Below, piece after piece: positions 6,625 through 15,211 of a stretch of DNA of 50,666 nucleotides. The position numbers were made by a program, and so were the translations under genes. The DNA is from RPQJ01 sp963732415 (GTDB lineage Bacteria > Pseudomonadota > Gammaproteobacteria > Steroidobacterales > Steroidobacteraceae), in contig CAVSZK010000020.1 in assembly GCA_963732415.1 (NCBI GenBank), positions 1 through 50,666 of the forward strand, read 5' to 3'. The notes beneath the pieces are model-generated. The model had not been told where the DNA came from, made no database searches, and saw nothing but the letters and a program-made list of their open reading frames with translations. Position 1 is the stretch's first letter. Each line of letters begins with the position of its first letter.

Positions 6625-8223
6625 TCATTGTTTCGGAGCCTGCGCTTCGATCATCCTGCCGAATTCGGCGACCTGCACCGACATGCTCAGCTGGCTGGGC
6701 GGGAATTCCCTGAACGTCTTCGCGAATGCCGCGAGCTGGGCGGCCGCGGGGCCAAACAGCCAGCTGCGATTCTCGGCCCATTCATCGTAGCCGCGCGCGT
6801 GGATGAAACGCTCGAACGGATCGAGCTTGAGATTGATGACGTATGGGGAAGTCAGGACAGGCTGCGGAGACCGGAACCATTTCTCCTGGTCCCTGAACAG
6901 CAGCTTCCAGTCGCCGTAGCGCATGCCGTGGAATGTCGTCTCGGTGAAGTAAAAGAACTCCTTCCGTTTCGACTTCCCGTTCCTGAGCAGCAGGTCGCTC
7001 TGGTCATAGCCATCGAGGTGCACCTTGAAGGTACTGTCGCCGATCTGCTTGCCGGTGAGCAGCTCGTCCTTGATGTCGGGCTCGCCGACCCACGCCATCA
7101 ACGTCGGGATCCAGTCTTCCATCGTCATGAATTCCCCGGTGCTGACGCCGGCCGGGATACGGCCCTTCCACATGACGACCATCGGGACGCGGAAGCCGCC
7201 CTCCCAGCCACCCACACCCTTCTCCCCATGGAAGGGCTGGTTGCCACCGTCCGGCCACGAGTTCGAGGCCGCGCCGTTGTCAGTGGAAAACATGATGATG
7301 GTGTTGTCCGCGACGCCGAGCTTCTGGACGAGGTCGAGGAGTTCGCCGACGCCGTCATCCACTTCCATCATGCCGTCGGCATAGAGTCCGTAGCCGCTCT
7401 TGCCCTCATATTTCTTGTTGAGGTTGGTGCGGTAGTGCATCCGCGTGGTGTTGTGCCAGACGAAGAACGGCTTGCCCGACTTGACTGCATCGGTGATGAA
7501 GCGCTTCGCCTGCCCCAGGGTCTCCTGGTCGAGGTTCCGCTGCCGCTCCTGCCCGAAGGGGCCGAGATCCTCGACTTTCTGCGCGCCGCCCGGGAGGGCG
7601 ACCGAGTGAATGACACCCCGCATCTTCAGGCCGAGTTCTCTTTGTTGCGCGTCGTCCTTCGGAAAGTCATATTCCTCCGGATACTCACCGGCGTTCAGGT
7701 GGTAGAGGATCCCGTAGAACTCATCGAACCCGTGCCGGGTCGGCAGATACTCGTCGCGGTCGCCGAGGTGATTCTTGCCGAACTCACCCGTGGCATATCC
7801 CAGCGGCTTCAACATCTGCGCGAGGGTCGGATCGCTGTCCTGGAGGCCCTGCTTCGCGCCCGGCAGGCCGACGGTGCTGAGACCGGTGCGCATCGGATAC
7901 TGGCCCGTGATGAAGGCAGCCCGGCCCGCCGTGCAGGATGCCTGGGCGTAGTGATCCATGAAGATCATGCCCTGGTTGGCGATGCGGTCGATGTTCGGAG
8001 TGGTTCCGCCCATCATCCCGCGATGGTAGGCGCTGATATTCCACATGCCGATGTCGTCTCCCCAGATGACGAGGATGTTGGGCCGGGTCTGTGGCGTGGA
8101 CGCCTCCACGGCGCTTGCGGGAATAGCCGTCCCCGTAACCAGTGTCGCTGCGGCAAGCATTCCGCCTACAGCGGACCAGCTGCGCGTCCGAATCGTTCGC
8201 GTGGCGCGTGCCGTCTTCATCAT
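6625..8223 (-). CDS. Secreted arylsulfatase (CxAxR type)
   Basis: A 532-residue sulfatase with a Tat- or Sec-like N-terminus (basic region, then a hydrophobic stretch ending near ASAVEA, residue 40). The metal-binding Asp56-Asp57 sits in IWGDDIG. The residue to be converted to formylglycine is Cys97 in CTAGR; the canonical motif is CxPxR, so Pro is replaced by Ala, as in a known minority of sulfatases. Later landmarks are GKNHLGD, the second metal site MFSTDNGA and FHGEKG. GGGGGG precedes the start. It heads the sulfatase-GMC pair and is divergent from an AraC regulator 112 bases away. No formylglycine-generating enzyme lies in the window. Confidence 0.9.
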   Translation of the reverse strand: MMKTARATRTIRTRSWSAVGGMLAAATLVTGTAIPASAVEASTPQTRPNILVIWGDDIGMWNISAYHRGMMGGTTPNIDRIANQGMIFMDHYAQASCTAGRAAFITGQYPMRTGLSTVGLPGAKQGLQDSDPTLAQMLKPLGYATGEFGKNHLGDRDEYLPTRHGFDEFYGILYHLNAGEYPEEYDFPKDDAQQRELGLKMRGVIHSVALPGGAQKVEDLGPFGQERQRNLDQETLGQAKRFITDAVKSGKPFFVWHNTTRMHYRTNLNKKYEGKSGYGLYADGMMEVDDGVGELLDLVQKLGVADNTIIMFSTDNGAASNSWPDGGNQPFHGEKGVGGWEGGFRVPMVVMWKGRIPAGVSTGEFMTMEDWIPTLMAWVGEPDIKDELLTGKQIGDSTFKVHLDGYDQSDLLLRNGKSKRKEFFYFTETTFHGMRYGDWKLLFRDQEKWFRSPQPVLTSPYVINLKLDPFERFIHARGYDEWAENRSWLFGPAAAQLAAFAKTFREFPPSQLSMSVQVAEFGRMIEAQAPKQ

Positions 8224-8335
8224 CGTTCCCCCCCGGGGTCACGGTCCCCTGCGGATGGGCGGATGGTAGGTCGACATGCTGGTGAAGTATTGGCTTATCA
8301 CGCCAATTTTTGGCATTGTGCGCCACACCGATTCC

Positions 8336-9370
8336 ATGACCGGATGCCGCGTGCTGCATCGTGATCCCAGGGACTCCGTGCGGGTTGCCGCTCTCGCGGG
8401 CATACCCGAGTTGATCGCGAGGCTGGGCGGCGACGCCGAGCCCTTGTTCCGCGCTCACGGCCTCAGTGCCGCTGCGCTCGACGACCTCGAGCGACACGTC
8501 TCCTACGCCGACTTCATCCGCCTGCTCGAGAGCTGTGCCGATGAACTGAATTGCCCGGACTTCGGGCTTCGCGTCGCGGCGATGCAGGACATCAGCGTGC
8601 TGGGCCCGGTCGCCACGGTGATCCGCCATTCATCGAACGTCGCCGACGCGGTGAGTTCAGTGGCCCGGTACCTGAGTTTCCATACGCCCGGCGCCGCGGT
8701 CGAGTTGATTGCACAGCCTGCACAAGCTCCGGGATTTACCGTTGAAATCGTCCTGCCGGGCGTCAGCTCACTTCCGCAGATCAATGAGCTGAGCATGTTT
8801 CTCGGTCAACGACTGCTGCAGCTGCTGCTGGGCGAGGACTACCGCGCGGTCTCCGTCCACTTCGCGCACCAGCCGCTACATGACGGCACGCCGCTGCGAC
8901 AGGTGTTCGGACGCAGACTCGAGTTCGGCATGCCGATCAACCGCTTCGTGCTGCGCAAGGGAGAACTGACCCGGACCGTGAAACGGGCCGATCCGGCACT
9001 GCTTCGTCTGATTGCCGGCTACATCGACTTCACCCGCCAGGATTCCACCGTTCCACTGGTAGAGCGGGTCAATCGCGCCGTGCGCACTCTGCTTCCGTCG
9101 GGGCTCTGCACGCTCGTCACGGTGTCGGACCACCTCGGCATTGCACCGCGCAGCCTGCAGCGCGAGCTTAATCACCGTGACACCGGATTTCGCGAACTGC
9201 TCGACGCGCAGCAGAGGCAACTCGCGGAGCGCCTGCTGATGAACGCCGGCCTGCCGCTGCAGCGGGTCGCGAGCATGACCGGCTTCGCTGAGCAGAGCAC
9301 GTTCAATCGTGCCTTCGCGCGCTGGACCGGTACCTCCCCGGGTCGCTGGCGTCGGACTCGCCGCCGGTGA
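8336..9370 (+). CDS. AraC-family regulator with N-terminal Arabinose_bd-type domain
   Basis: A 344-residue protein. Residues about 20-200 match the N-terminal ligand-binding domain typical of one-component AraC regulators of catabolic genes (AGIPELIARLGGDAEPLFRA, LGPVATVIRHSS). The C-terminal 100 residues hold two HTH units (VSDHLGIAPRSLQRELNHR; LQRVASMTGFAEQSTFNRAF). The ATG at 8336 is chosen because the 20 residues encoded upstream do not look like family sequence; an upstream start at 8276 is possible. It is transcribed away from the sulfatase/GMC operon, which is its most likely target (inference). Confidence 0.88.
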   Translation: MTGCRVLHRDPRDSVRVAALAGIPELIARLGGDAEPLFRAHGLSAAALDDLERHVSYADFIRLLESCADELNCPDFGLRVAAMQDISVLGPVATVIRHSSNVADAVSSVARYLSFHTPGAAVELIAQPAQAPGFTVEIVLPGVSSLPQINELSMFLGQRLLQLLLGEDYRAVSVHFAHQPLHDGTPLRQVFGRRLEFGMPINRFVLRKGELTRTVKRADPALLRLIAGYIDFTRQDSTVPLVERVNRAVRTLLPSGLCTLVTVSDHLGIAPRSLQRELNHRDTGFRELLDAQQRQLAERLLMNAGLPLQRVASMTGFAEQSTFNRAFARWTGTSPGRWRRTRRR

Positions 9371-9411
9371 CGGCGCCCCGACTTCGCATGCCGCAGGCCT
9401 ATGTCATTTCG

Positions 9412-9654
9412 CTAGTAACGCGGCAGCACGACGAGGCCGGCCAGGTCTCGCGAGCCCCATACATGAACGCCGTCCGCAATGGACATCGGGCGTGATCGCA
9501 AACGGAATCGGGGTGTCGCCGCTGGATAGAGGTACTGCTTTGTATTCGGCAGCGCTCGAAGACGAGCAACGGGAAGGCCAGCCCATTTGTCTATTGCGGC
9601 TCGGTCGACTTTGTCGACTGGAACCGTGATAAGCCAATTACCGTAAGGTGGCGT
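9412..9654 (-). pseudogene. C-terminal relic of an unidentified protein
   Basis: Eighty codons open between two in-frame TAG stops with no usable start at the upstream end. The translation reads like real protein: it begins TPPYGNWLITVPVDKVDRAA and ends GVHVWGSRDLAGLVVLPRY just before the final stop. Amino-acid choice is balanced, unlike the Arg/Ser/Pro-rich shadow frames around it. I do not recognise the family. It sits downstream of the AraC gene, in convergent orientation, and is probably the tail of a gene lost by deletion. Confidence 0.5.
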
Positions 9655-9707
9655 CTACGAGAGGAAATCACAGCGCGAATGCGCTCCGACCTTCGGGTAC
9701 CAGATTA

Positions 9708-10110
9708 GAAGTCCGATGGTCGGCCCATTTCGGGCCGAAACGACGCCGGATAGTCCGCGGGTGATACCCGGAACCCATTGCAATTCATCGAGTTGGAAGT
9801 GGTGGCCAGGGACGGACCGATTCGCGAAGCGAATCAGGACAGCGCAGCTGCCCGAAGGGCGAGGATCGGCCCAGGCCGATCCGAGTCAATCGAACCATCG
9901 ACACGCGGATTTTCAGTACGGCGGAGAGCCCGGTTCGGCGCGAGCAAGCCGAAGACCGGGAAGGGGATTCTCCGAGCCGACCGAACCGCCCTGCCCGACC
10001 GAGCCCATCCCGAGCCGGAACGGCGAGAGCCGGACGAACCAGGCGGTAAGCCGAAGAAGCGCAAGGGCGTCGGGGCATCGCGACCGAACGGTTTCCGAAC
10101 TGCGCGCCGA
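9708..10110 (+). repeat. R2 mosaic repeat containing the 3' half of a tRNA-Phe gene
   Basis: The first part (9708-9800) is about 75 percent identical to the sequence just 3' of the real tRNA-Phe (38098-38190), including the hairpin GGCCC-ATTTC-GGGCC. Bases 9800-9816 and 9889-9917 then match tRNA-Phe exactly, from the CCA end to the anticodon loop, but are split by 72 foreign bases. The 5' half of the tRNA is absent. A second block, 10043-10110, matches the repeat at 3323-3391. The whole 9655-10272 gap has no credible gene. The orientation is the same as at the intact tRNA. Confidence 0.7.
9817..9888. other. 72-base insert with three hairpins in the tRNA-Phe T-loop remnant
   Basis: The insert separates GACGGA from ATCGAACC, which are contiguous in the intact tRNA-Phe. 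It holds three perfect inverted repeats: GATTCGC-GAA-GCGAATC (9819-9835), GCCC-GAA-GGGC (9850-9860) and GGATCGGCC-CA-GGCCGATCC (9863-9882). No coding potential and no U-run are seen. It may be a small mobile repeat or a recombination-site structure. Confidence 0.6.
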
Positions 10111-10272
10111 ACGGGGCCCGGCGGGTCCGACCTCCGCTCGCCCGGCGTCGCAAAGCGGTCGTCGTGCGGCCGAGCTCGCTGAATGCTACGGCCCGCTTCC
10201 AACCGTCTCTGCTGTTCGCATCGAGGGAAGCGGCCACTTGCTTCGCTATCGATGCAGCCGGGTGCTCAGGCC

Positions 10273-11304
10273 TTACTGGGAAACGTAATTCTGCAGCTGC
10301 GGTCGCACTGGCCAGCGGCTGGGCAGCAGTTTGCCTGACGGCTCGGCGAATCTGCACCGAAGGGTCCCGAGGTGCTCGAAATTGATCTCGATGTCAGCAC
10401 CAGGATCTATGAAGTCGTCGAGGTCCAGTCCGGTGCAATCCGGAACAGTACCGAAGCCCATGACGCTCCCGGACTTGATGGGAGCGATCAGCCCGAGCCA
10501 GGCGAAGATGTCCTCGGCTTTGTGGCTGATCTCGGACGTCGATCCCTGGTACCGGACTTTCCCGTTCACCTTGACGACGACCTTGAGGTTATACGGGTCG
10601 CCGATCTCATCCGGCGTGACCAGATACGGGCCGAGCTGGTTGCCCTTAGCCATGTCCTTCGTCAAACAGAACCCGCCGACGATTTCCGGCGCCTGGACGT
10701 CGCGGGCCGAGACGTCGTTGAAGATGCAAAAGCCGGCTACCGGTTGCCTGGCGCACCCGTAGACCACGGCAAGCTCGGGTTCGATGTCGAGCCGCGACGT
10801 GTAGAACGGCCACGGAACAGTCTCCCCACTTCCGACAATCGAGCTCATGTTGGACTTGTAGTACGAGAGGCGCTCCGGGACGCCTGCAGGCGCGGCGGGC
10901 GGCTTGCTCAGAACCAACTTCCCGAATGCCTGCAACAGCGGGGCGGTCTGCGGATTGTCCTTTTCGTACTTCAGCATCGTTTCCAGAGAATTCCTGAGAT
11001 GCCGCGGTGTGAGTGCGAAGTCGTACAGCGCCGCCACGTCGATGGGCTCGAGCAGTCGAACTGCATCAACGGCAGGCCGGTCCTGCTCCGCCAGGTCCTC
11101 CAGATGATCCTGACCCCAGGCCTGCAGTTCCCGCGCTGACTCTTCACTCTCGGGCAGGTTGGCCAGGTAGGCCCCGCTGTCGGCCAGGTGCGGGTAGGAC
11201 TGACCGGAGCCGCACTGAAGCGCGGAGAACGATACGGCGTGGCCGCGAACGACGACGCCGAATCGAGCACTCGAGCCTCCGGCGATGAATCGAATCAGTT
11301 TCAT
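10273..11304 (-). CDS. Fumarylacetoacetate hydrolase family protein
   Basis: A 343-residue protein starting MKLIRFIAGG, the usual opening of this family; GGATGAGG lies about 9 bases before that ATG, so the ATG 45 bases upstream is not preferred. The catalytic core shows DIEPELAVVYG and FCIFNDVSARDVQ with the conserved acidic metal ligands, FCLTKDMAKGNQLGP, and the GSVMGFGTVPDCTGLD region that ends the fold. Members hydrolyse C-C bonds of acylpyruvates or decarboxylate and hydrate meta-cleavage products. It is last in the minus-strand catabolic series, 55 bases after the cyclase gene, and probably acts late in ring-fragment breakdown (inference). Confidence 0.9.
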   Translation of the reverse strand: MKLIRFIAGGSSARFGVVVRGHAVSFSALQCGSGQSYPHLADSGAYLANLPESEESARELQAWGQDHLEDLAEQDRPAVDAVRLLEPIDVAALYDFALTPRHLRNSLETMLKYEKDNPQTAPLLQAFGKLVLSKPPAAPAGVPERLSYYKSNMSSIVGSGETVPWPFYTSRLDIEPELAVVYGCARQPVAGFCIFNDVSARDVQAPEIVGGFCLTKDMAKGNQLGPYLVTPDEIGDPYNLKVVVKVNGKVRYQGSTSEISHKAEDIFAWLGLIAPIKSGSVMGFGTVPDCTGLDLDDFIDPGADIEINFEHLGTLRCRFAEPSGKLLPSRWPVRPQLQNYVSQ

Positions 11305-11359
11305 GTGTTGTGCCTCATCCCTATTGACCGGTACTTCAGCCAGCGGCAATGCGCCGGGA

Positions 11360-12160
11360 TCAATCCACGAACGCCACGACGCGCGCAGGAGCCGCGCTGC
11401 ACCGGGCGAGCTTTATGGGGAAAAACCCCACCATGAATCCACTCAGGGGAAGTGCGCCGAGATTGGTCATCTGCTGGACGATGAACGCTTCCTTCTCGAC
11501 GATGGCCTTGTGGCCATCCCATAGCACCGACTTGTCGCCGGTCTCCTTGAACTTGCGGGCCATCACGCCAAACGGCAGATCCCATCCGACGGCATCGGTG
11601 CCGAGGATCGTCGCTCCCTGACTCGTGAGATGCAGCGTGCTTGCCCGGCTCATGCCCGGCTGCATGAAGTACTCGGGGTCTGTCATCGTGTAGCGCTCCT
11701 GGCCCGTGCGGATCAGCACGGCATCACCGGCGTTGATCTGTTGCCCGGTGGCGGCCAGTGCGGCATCGAGCATGTCGATCGTAATCTCTTCACCACTCCT
11801 GGCCCATGGACGGACATCCAGCACCAGCCCAGGGCGATAAAGCTCATCCAGTGCAATGTCGGTAATGGTGCGCGCCGGCTTGCCTGCCGTACGAGAACCG
11901 CTGTGCAGCGGGGCATCGACATGCGTACCGCAATGGGACGACAGGTCGGTCAGGACTTCCGCACCCCAGCCCTCGCCGTCCAGTAGGTCCTCATGACGGC
12001 AGCCGAAATAACGACAGAACTCGTCGCGGCCCTTCTGATCGGCAGGATGGAGATATTCGATGGCCGGGGCAACCACCCCGGCAGCACCGGCCAGGGGCGG
12101 GGGAAGCTTGGCTCGATTGTCTGGATCCAGTGTTGCGGTAAGGTCGATCAGTCGGGTCAT
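11360..12160 (-). CDS. Cyclase / kynurenine-formamidase-like metal hydrolase
   Basis: A 266-residue protein of the cyclase family (PF04199). The metal site is visible as SSHCGTHVDAPLH (the HxGTHxDxPxH motif). Other family signs are the LVLDVRPWA strand, GDAVLIRTG, and TILGTDAVGWDLP. The start MTRLIDLTATLD at 12160 is chosen because it matches family N-termini and GGAGTGATCC lies just upstream. Members open amide or lactone bonds. It lies between the transporter and the fumarylacetoacetase-like gene, consistent with one catabolic operon. It is intact, unlike its two upstream neighbours. Confidence 0.88.
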   Translation of the reverse strand: MTRLIDLTATLDPDNRAKLPPPLAGAAGVVAPAIEYLHPADQKGRDEFCRYFGCRHEDLLDGEGWGAEVLTDLSSHCGTHVDAPLHSGSRTAGKPARTITDIALDELYRPGLVLDVRPWARSGEEITIDMLDAALAATGQQINAGDAVLIRTGQERYTMTDPEYFMQPGMSRASTLHLTSQGATILGTDAVGWDLPFGVMARKFKETGDKSVLWDGHKAIVEKEAFIVQQMTNLGALPLSGFMVGFFPIKLARCSAAPARVVAFVD

Positions 12161-12195
12161 GGGATCACTCCACTCGGCGTTCGGCGCACAAACGG

Positions 12196-13195
12196 CTACT
12201 CGCTCTTCAGCCGCTTTGAGCCTTCGATGAGTGGGTGCCACCCGAAGACCAGCGAGATCATGAACACGTCCATCTGCAATGCGTCTGGAGCCTGGTCGCT
12301 GGCGGTCGACTTGTAGCTGAAGGTCAGGCCCATGTTGTCGTTGATCTGATAGCCGAGCGTGAGCCCGAAGCCATAGTTGTCGAGCTTGTCGCCCTCGATC
12401 CCGTCGATGGTCGCCTTGCCACCGTTGTACCAGGCCGCATCAAGCGATCCCCACAGGTGCTCGGTGAAGTCGCGCGTCAGGTGCGCGTCAATCTGGAACA
12501 TCGGATCGGTCTTCAGGGTCTGGCCGACGAAATCGGTGTTGTCGCCGAAGAGCCAGACGGCGGGCAGAAATTCCAGTGTCGTTCGCCGACCCGGTACCCA
12601 CGAACCCAGTTGCCACACGATGGGAAAGCCGACGCGGCCGTACCAGCGGTTTTGCCCGATGTTCAGCGGCTGGCTGCTGTCGTATTCCCCGATTGGCACG
12701 GCGAGGTCCGCCAGCACATCGAGCGAGAAGCCCGGTTCGTACCGGAGGGTATCCGGAATATTTATCTGCGCCTTCGGACCGATCAGGTTGAAGTCGAACT
12801 CGAGCATCGGGTCGCCCCAGCCGCTGGCCGACTGCTTGAATGTTTCCCCGCGGACGGTGACCTCGCCCGAGAGTCGACCCATGGGCAGGATGACTGCCGC
12901 CATCGCCGAGCGATCGAACAGCGTAAAGGTCCGCGCATAGCCAGCGAGCGCCATCGTGGCGTCAAAAGTGGCCCCGGGCGTCACCGTGTGCGCGGGGTCG
13001 AACGGATTCGTGTTGCCGCTGATCGATTCGTACGATCAGCGGAACGGCATTCGCACCTGACAGCGTCTTCCAGTAGAAGCGCGGCGGGACCTGCGACTGC
13101 GCCCGCAAGGGGCAGAGGACGCCCAGGGCGAAGATCGTGACGACGATCCATCGCACACAGCTCACCGGATGCACTAGGTCCCGCTCGATGTTCAT
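12196..13195 (-). pseudogene. MetA-pathway-type outer-membrane transporter, frameshifted
   Basis: The N-terminal 60 codons (13195 down to about 13020) encode MNIERDLVHPVSC, a hydrophobic signal segment and PPRFYWKTLSGANAVPLIV. The rest of the family sequence (ISGNTNPFDPAHTVTPGATF and onward) continues in another frame to the stop at 12196. The span is 1000 bases, so one extra base near 13018-13030 (in CGATCGATTCG) explains it; without it the product would be 332 residues. The beta-strand-rich C-terminal 260 residues match the phenol-degradation MetA-pathway transporter family (PF13557). Either a genuine inactivating frameshift or a sequencing error. Confidence 0.75.
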
Positions 13196-13241
13196 GGAAT
13201 GTCCATCCCTATTTCTTGGTTGATTCGCAGATCAGCGATGG

Positions 13242-15048
13242 TCAGGGTTTTGGCTCCGCCATCATGTCCTTGGGTGGCACGAACTGTCGTTTGTAGATCA
13301 GCGGCGGGTATCCTGGGTCGTCCGGCACGCGCGGCGGTAACTGGTCTTCCAGCGTCTCGAACACGGAGCGGCTCGGCAGGATGACGTTGTTCGACCGGAC
13401 GTAGTCGTCCCAGAGCGCCACCATGGCTTTGACCTTGTCGGGGTTCTCCGCAGCGAGATCGTGTCGCTCGGCGGGATCGGCTGCTATGTTGAAGAGCTCC
13501 CACTCGCCCTTGCCGATCGACTTGTATTCCCAGCGCAGCTTCCAGCCGCCCTGCAGCACGGCATGGTTGCCGAAGAGTTCCCAGGCAAGCCAGTCCTGCT
13601 CTGTGCGCGGTGATTCCGCCTGGCCCGCCAGCACCGGACCCCAGGACTTGCCCATGAGCGGGGGCAGCTCGCGCCCATCGAGACTCTTCGGGTAGCTGGT
13701 GCCTGCCATCTCGAGCAATGTCGGCATGAGATCGGCCACGTGCATCAGCCCATGGTTGATGCTTCCCTTGGGCCGCTTGACCGCGGGCCCGCTCACGATG
13801 AGTGCGTTTCGGATTCCGCCCTCCCCCAGCCAGCCCTTGTACTGGCTGAAGGGGGTCATCGACACCTGCGCCCACATCGGTCCGTATGCCACGTAGGAGC
13901 CCGGGTCGCCCCACGCGTTGGGATTGGTCTGCGACCACTTGATGGCCGCGTAGAGATAATCCCGCGTGCCCGGCGTACCCGCAATCATCTTGAAGAGGTC
14001 GGTTCCTTCCGCGCCGTTGTCGCCGAAGACGATGAAGACGGTGTTGTCATACTCGCCGATCTTCTTGAGGTGATCGATGAGCCGGCCGACGTGGTAGTCC
14101 ATGTTCTCCACCATGCCGGCGTAGAGCTCCATCTTCTTGCCGAGGATGGCCCGCGTCGCCGGAGCCAGCACGATGGGGTCCGGCACGAACCACATCCGCT
14201 CGGCGAGTTGCGTGCCCGCAGGCGTGATGCCGAGTTCGATCTGCCGCTTCAGCCGTTCCTGCCGGACCGCGTCCCACCCCTTGTCGTACTCGCCGACATG
14301 GCGTGAACGCCACTCCTTCGGCAGGTGGTATGGATCGTGCGGCGCCTGGTGCGAGACATATGCGAAGAAGGGCTTGCCGTCGCCGTGGTTGGCGTCGATG
14401 TATCCGATCAGCTTGTCCGTGTAGGTCTTGGTCGCGTAGTAATCCTTGGGCAGTCGGATCAGGTAGCGCCCATCTTCGGTGAATACCGACTGCGGCGCGG
14501 CGGCCGTGAAGTTCGTCATGTCCCAGTAGCTGCCGGCGCCGTCGAGCAGGGAGAAATCCCGCTCGAAGCCGCGGGCAGCCGGGATCTGGTCCGGCGCCTT
14601 GCCCAGGTGCCACTTGCCGACCATGTAGGTGTGGTAGCCGGCGTCCTTCAGTAATTGCGGAAGCGTCGTCACCTGGTTGTTGAGGTAGCCCTCGTAACCG
14701 GGCACGCCCCGCTGGTTGGGCGCAGTCCACTCGTCCATGTTGCCGATGCCGTTGCGGTGCGTGTCCACGCCGCTCAGCAGCACCGATCGCGTGGGCGAGC
14801 AACTTGCGTTCGTGTAGAAATTCGCGAAGCGCACGCCATCCCTGGCCAGCGAGTCGAGATTCGGCGTTTTGATCTCGCCACCGAACGAGCCCATGTCGGC
14901 GAAACCGAGGTCGTCGCCGAGGATGATGACGATGTTCGGTCGCTTCGGTTGAACCTGCGCCTGGGCGGGAGTGCCACGCGCCGAACAGGGCCGCTTGGAG
15001 ACCAGCGATCACGGCGACAGAGGCTCGCATCAATTTGACTCGCGCCAT
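13242..15048 (-). pseudogene. Arylsulfatase with frameshift in the signal peptide
   Basis: From 14894 to 13242 a long frame encodes a sulfatase with CSPTR (the formylglycine motif, Cys32 from that ATG), GKWHLGK, the metal site FGDNGAEG and YKGWLGEGG. The essential first metal-binding pair, ILGDDLGFADMG, lies upstream of that ATG in the same frame, and the signal peptide (MARVKLMRASVAVIAGLQA from 15048) is in the neighbouring frame. The span is 1807 bases, so one extra base near 14970-14985 breaks it; the repaired protein would have 601 residues. Starting at the internal ATG would lose metal ligands and export. A sequencing error must be excluded. It is divergent from an AraC gene. Confidence 0.8.
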
Positions 15049-15211
15049 GAGGATCGACCCCTGTGTTGGCTTCGTGGCGATGGCACACTGATACACTGGC
15101 CGACGAGGTGGGGCCGGTGGCGATGGCTCGCCTGGACTCGACTTGACCAGGGCGCAGTGTCCGGTCAACGGCTCGTTACGGTCTATCGGAAATCCGCAGA
15201 ACGCAGCGAAG

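Noticed and set aside
6583..8364. A 593-codon open frame on the plus strand opposite the sulfatase gene
   Set aside because: It is the antisense shadow of a clear sulfatase; composition is Arg/Val/Glu-rich with no family motif, as expected from high GC.
8289..9638. GTGATAAGCCAAT found inverted at 8289-8301 and direct at 9626-9638, flanking the AraC gene
   Set aside because: A 13-base match is expected several times by chance in 50 kb, and the second site lies inside a coding relic.
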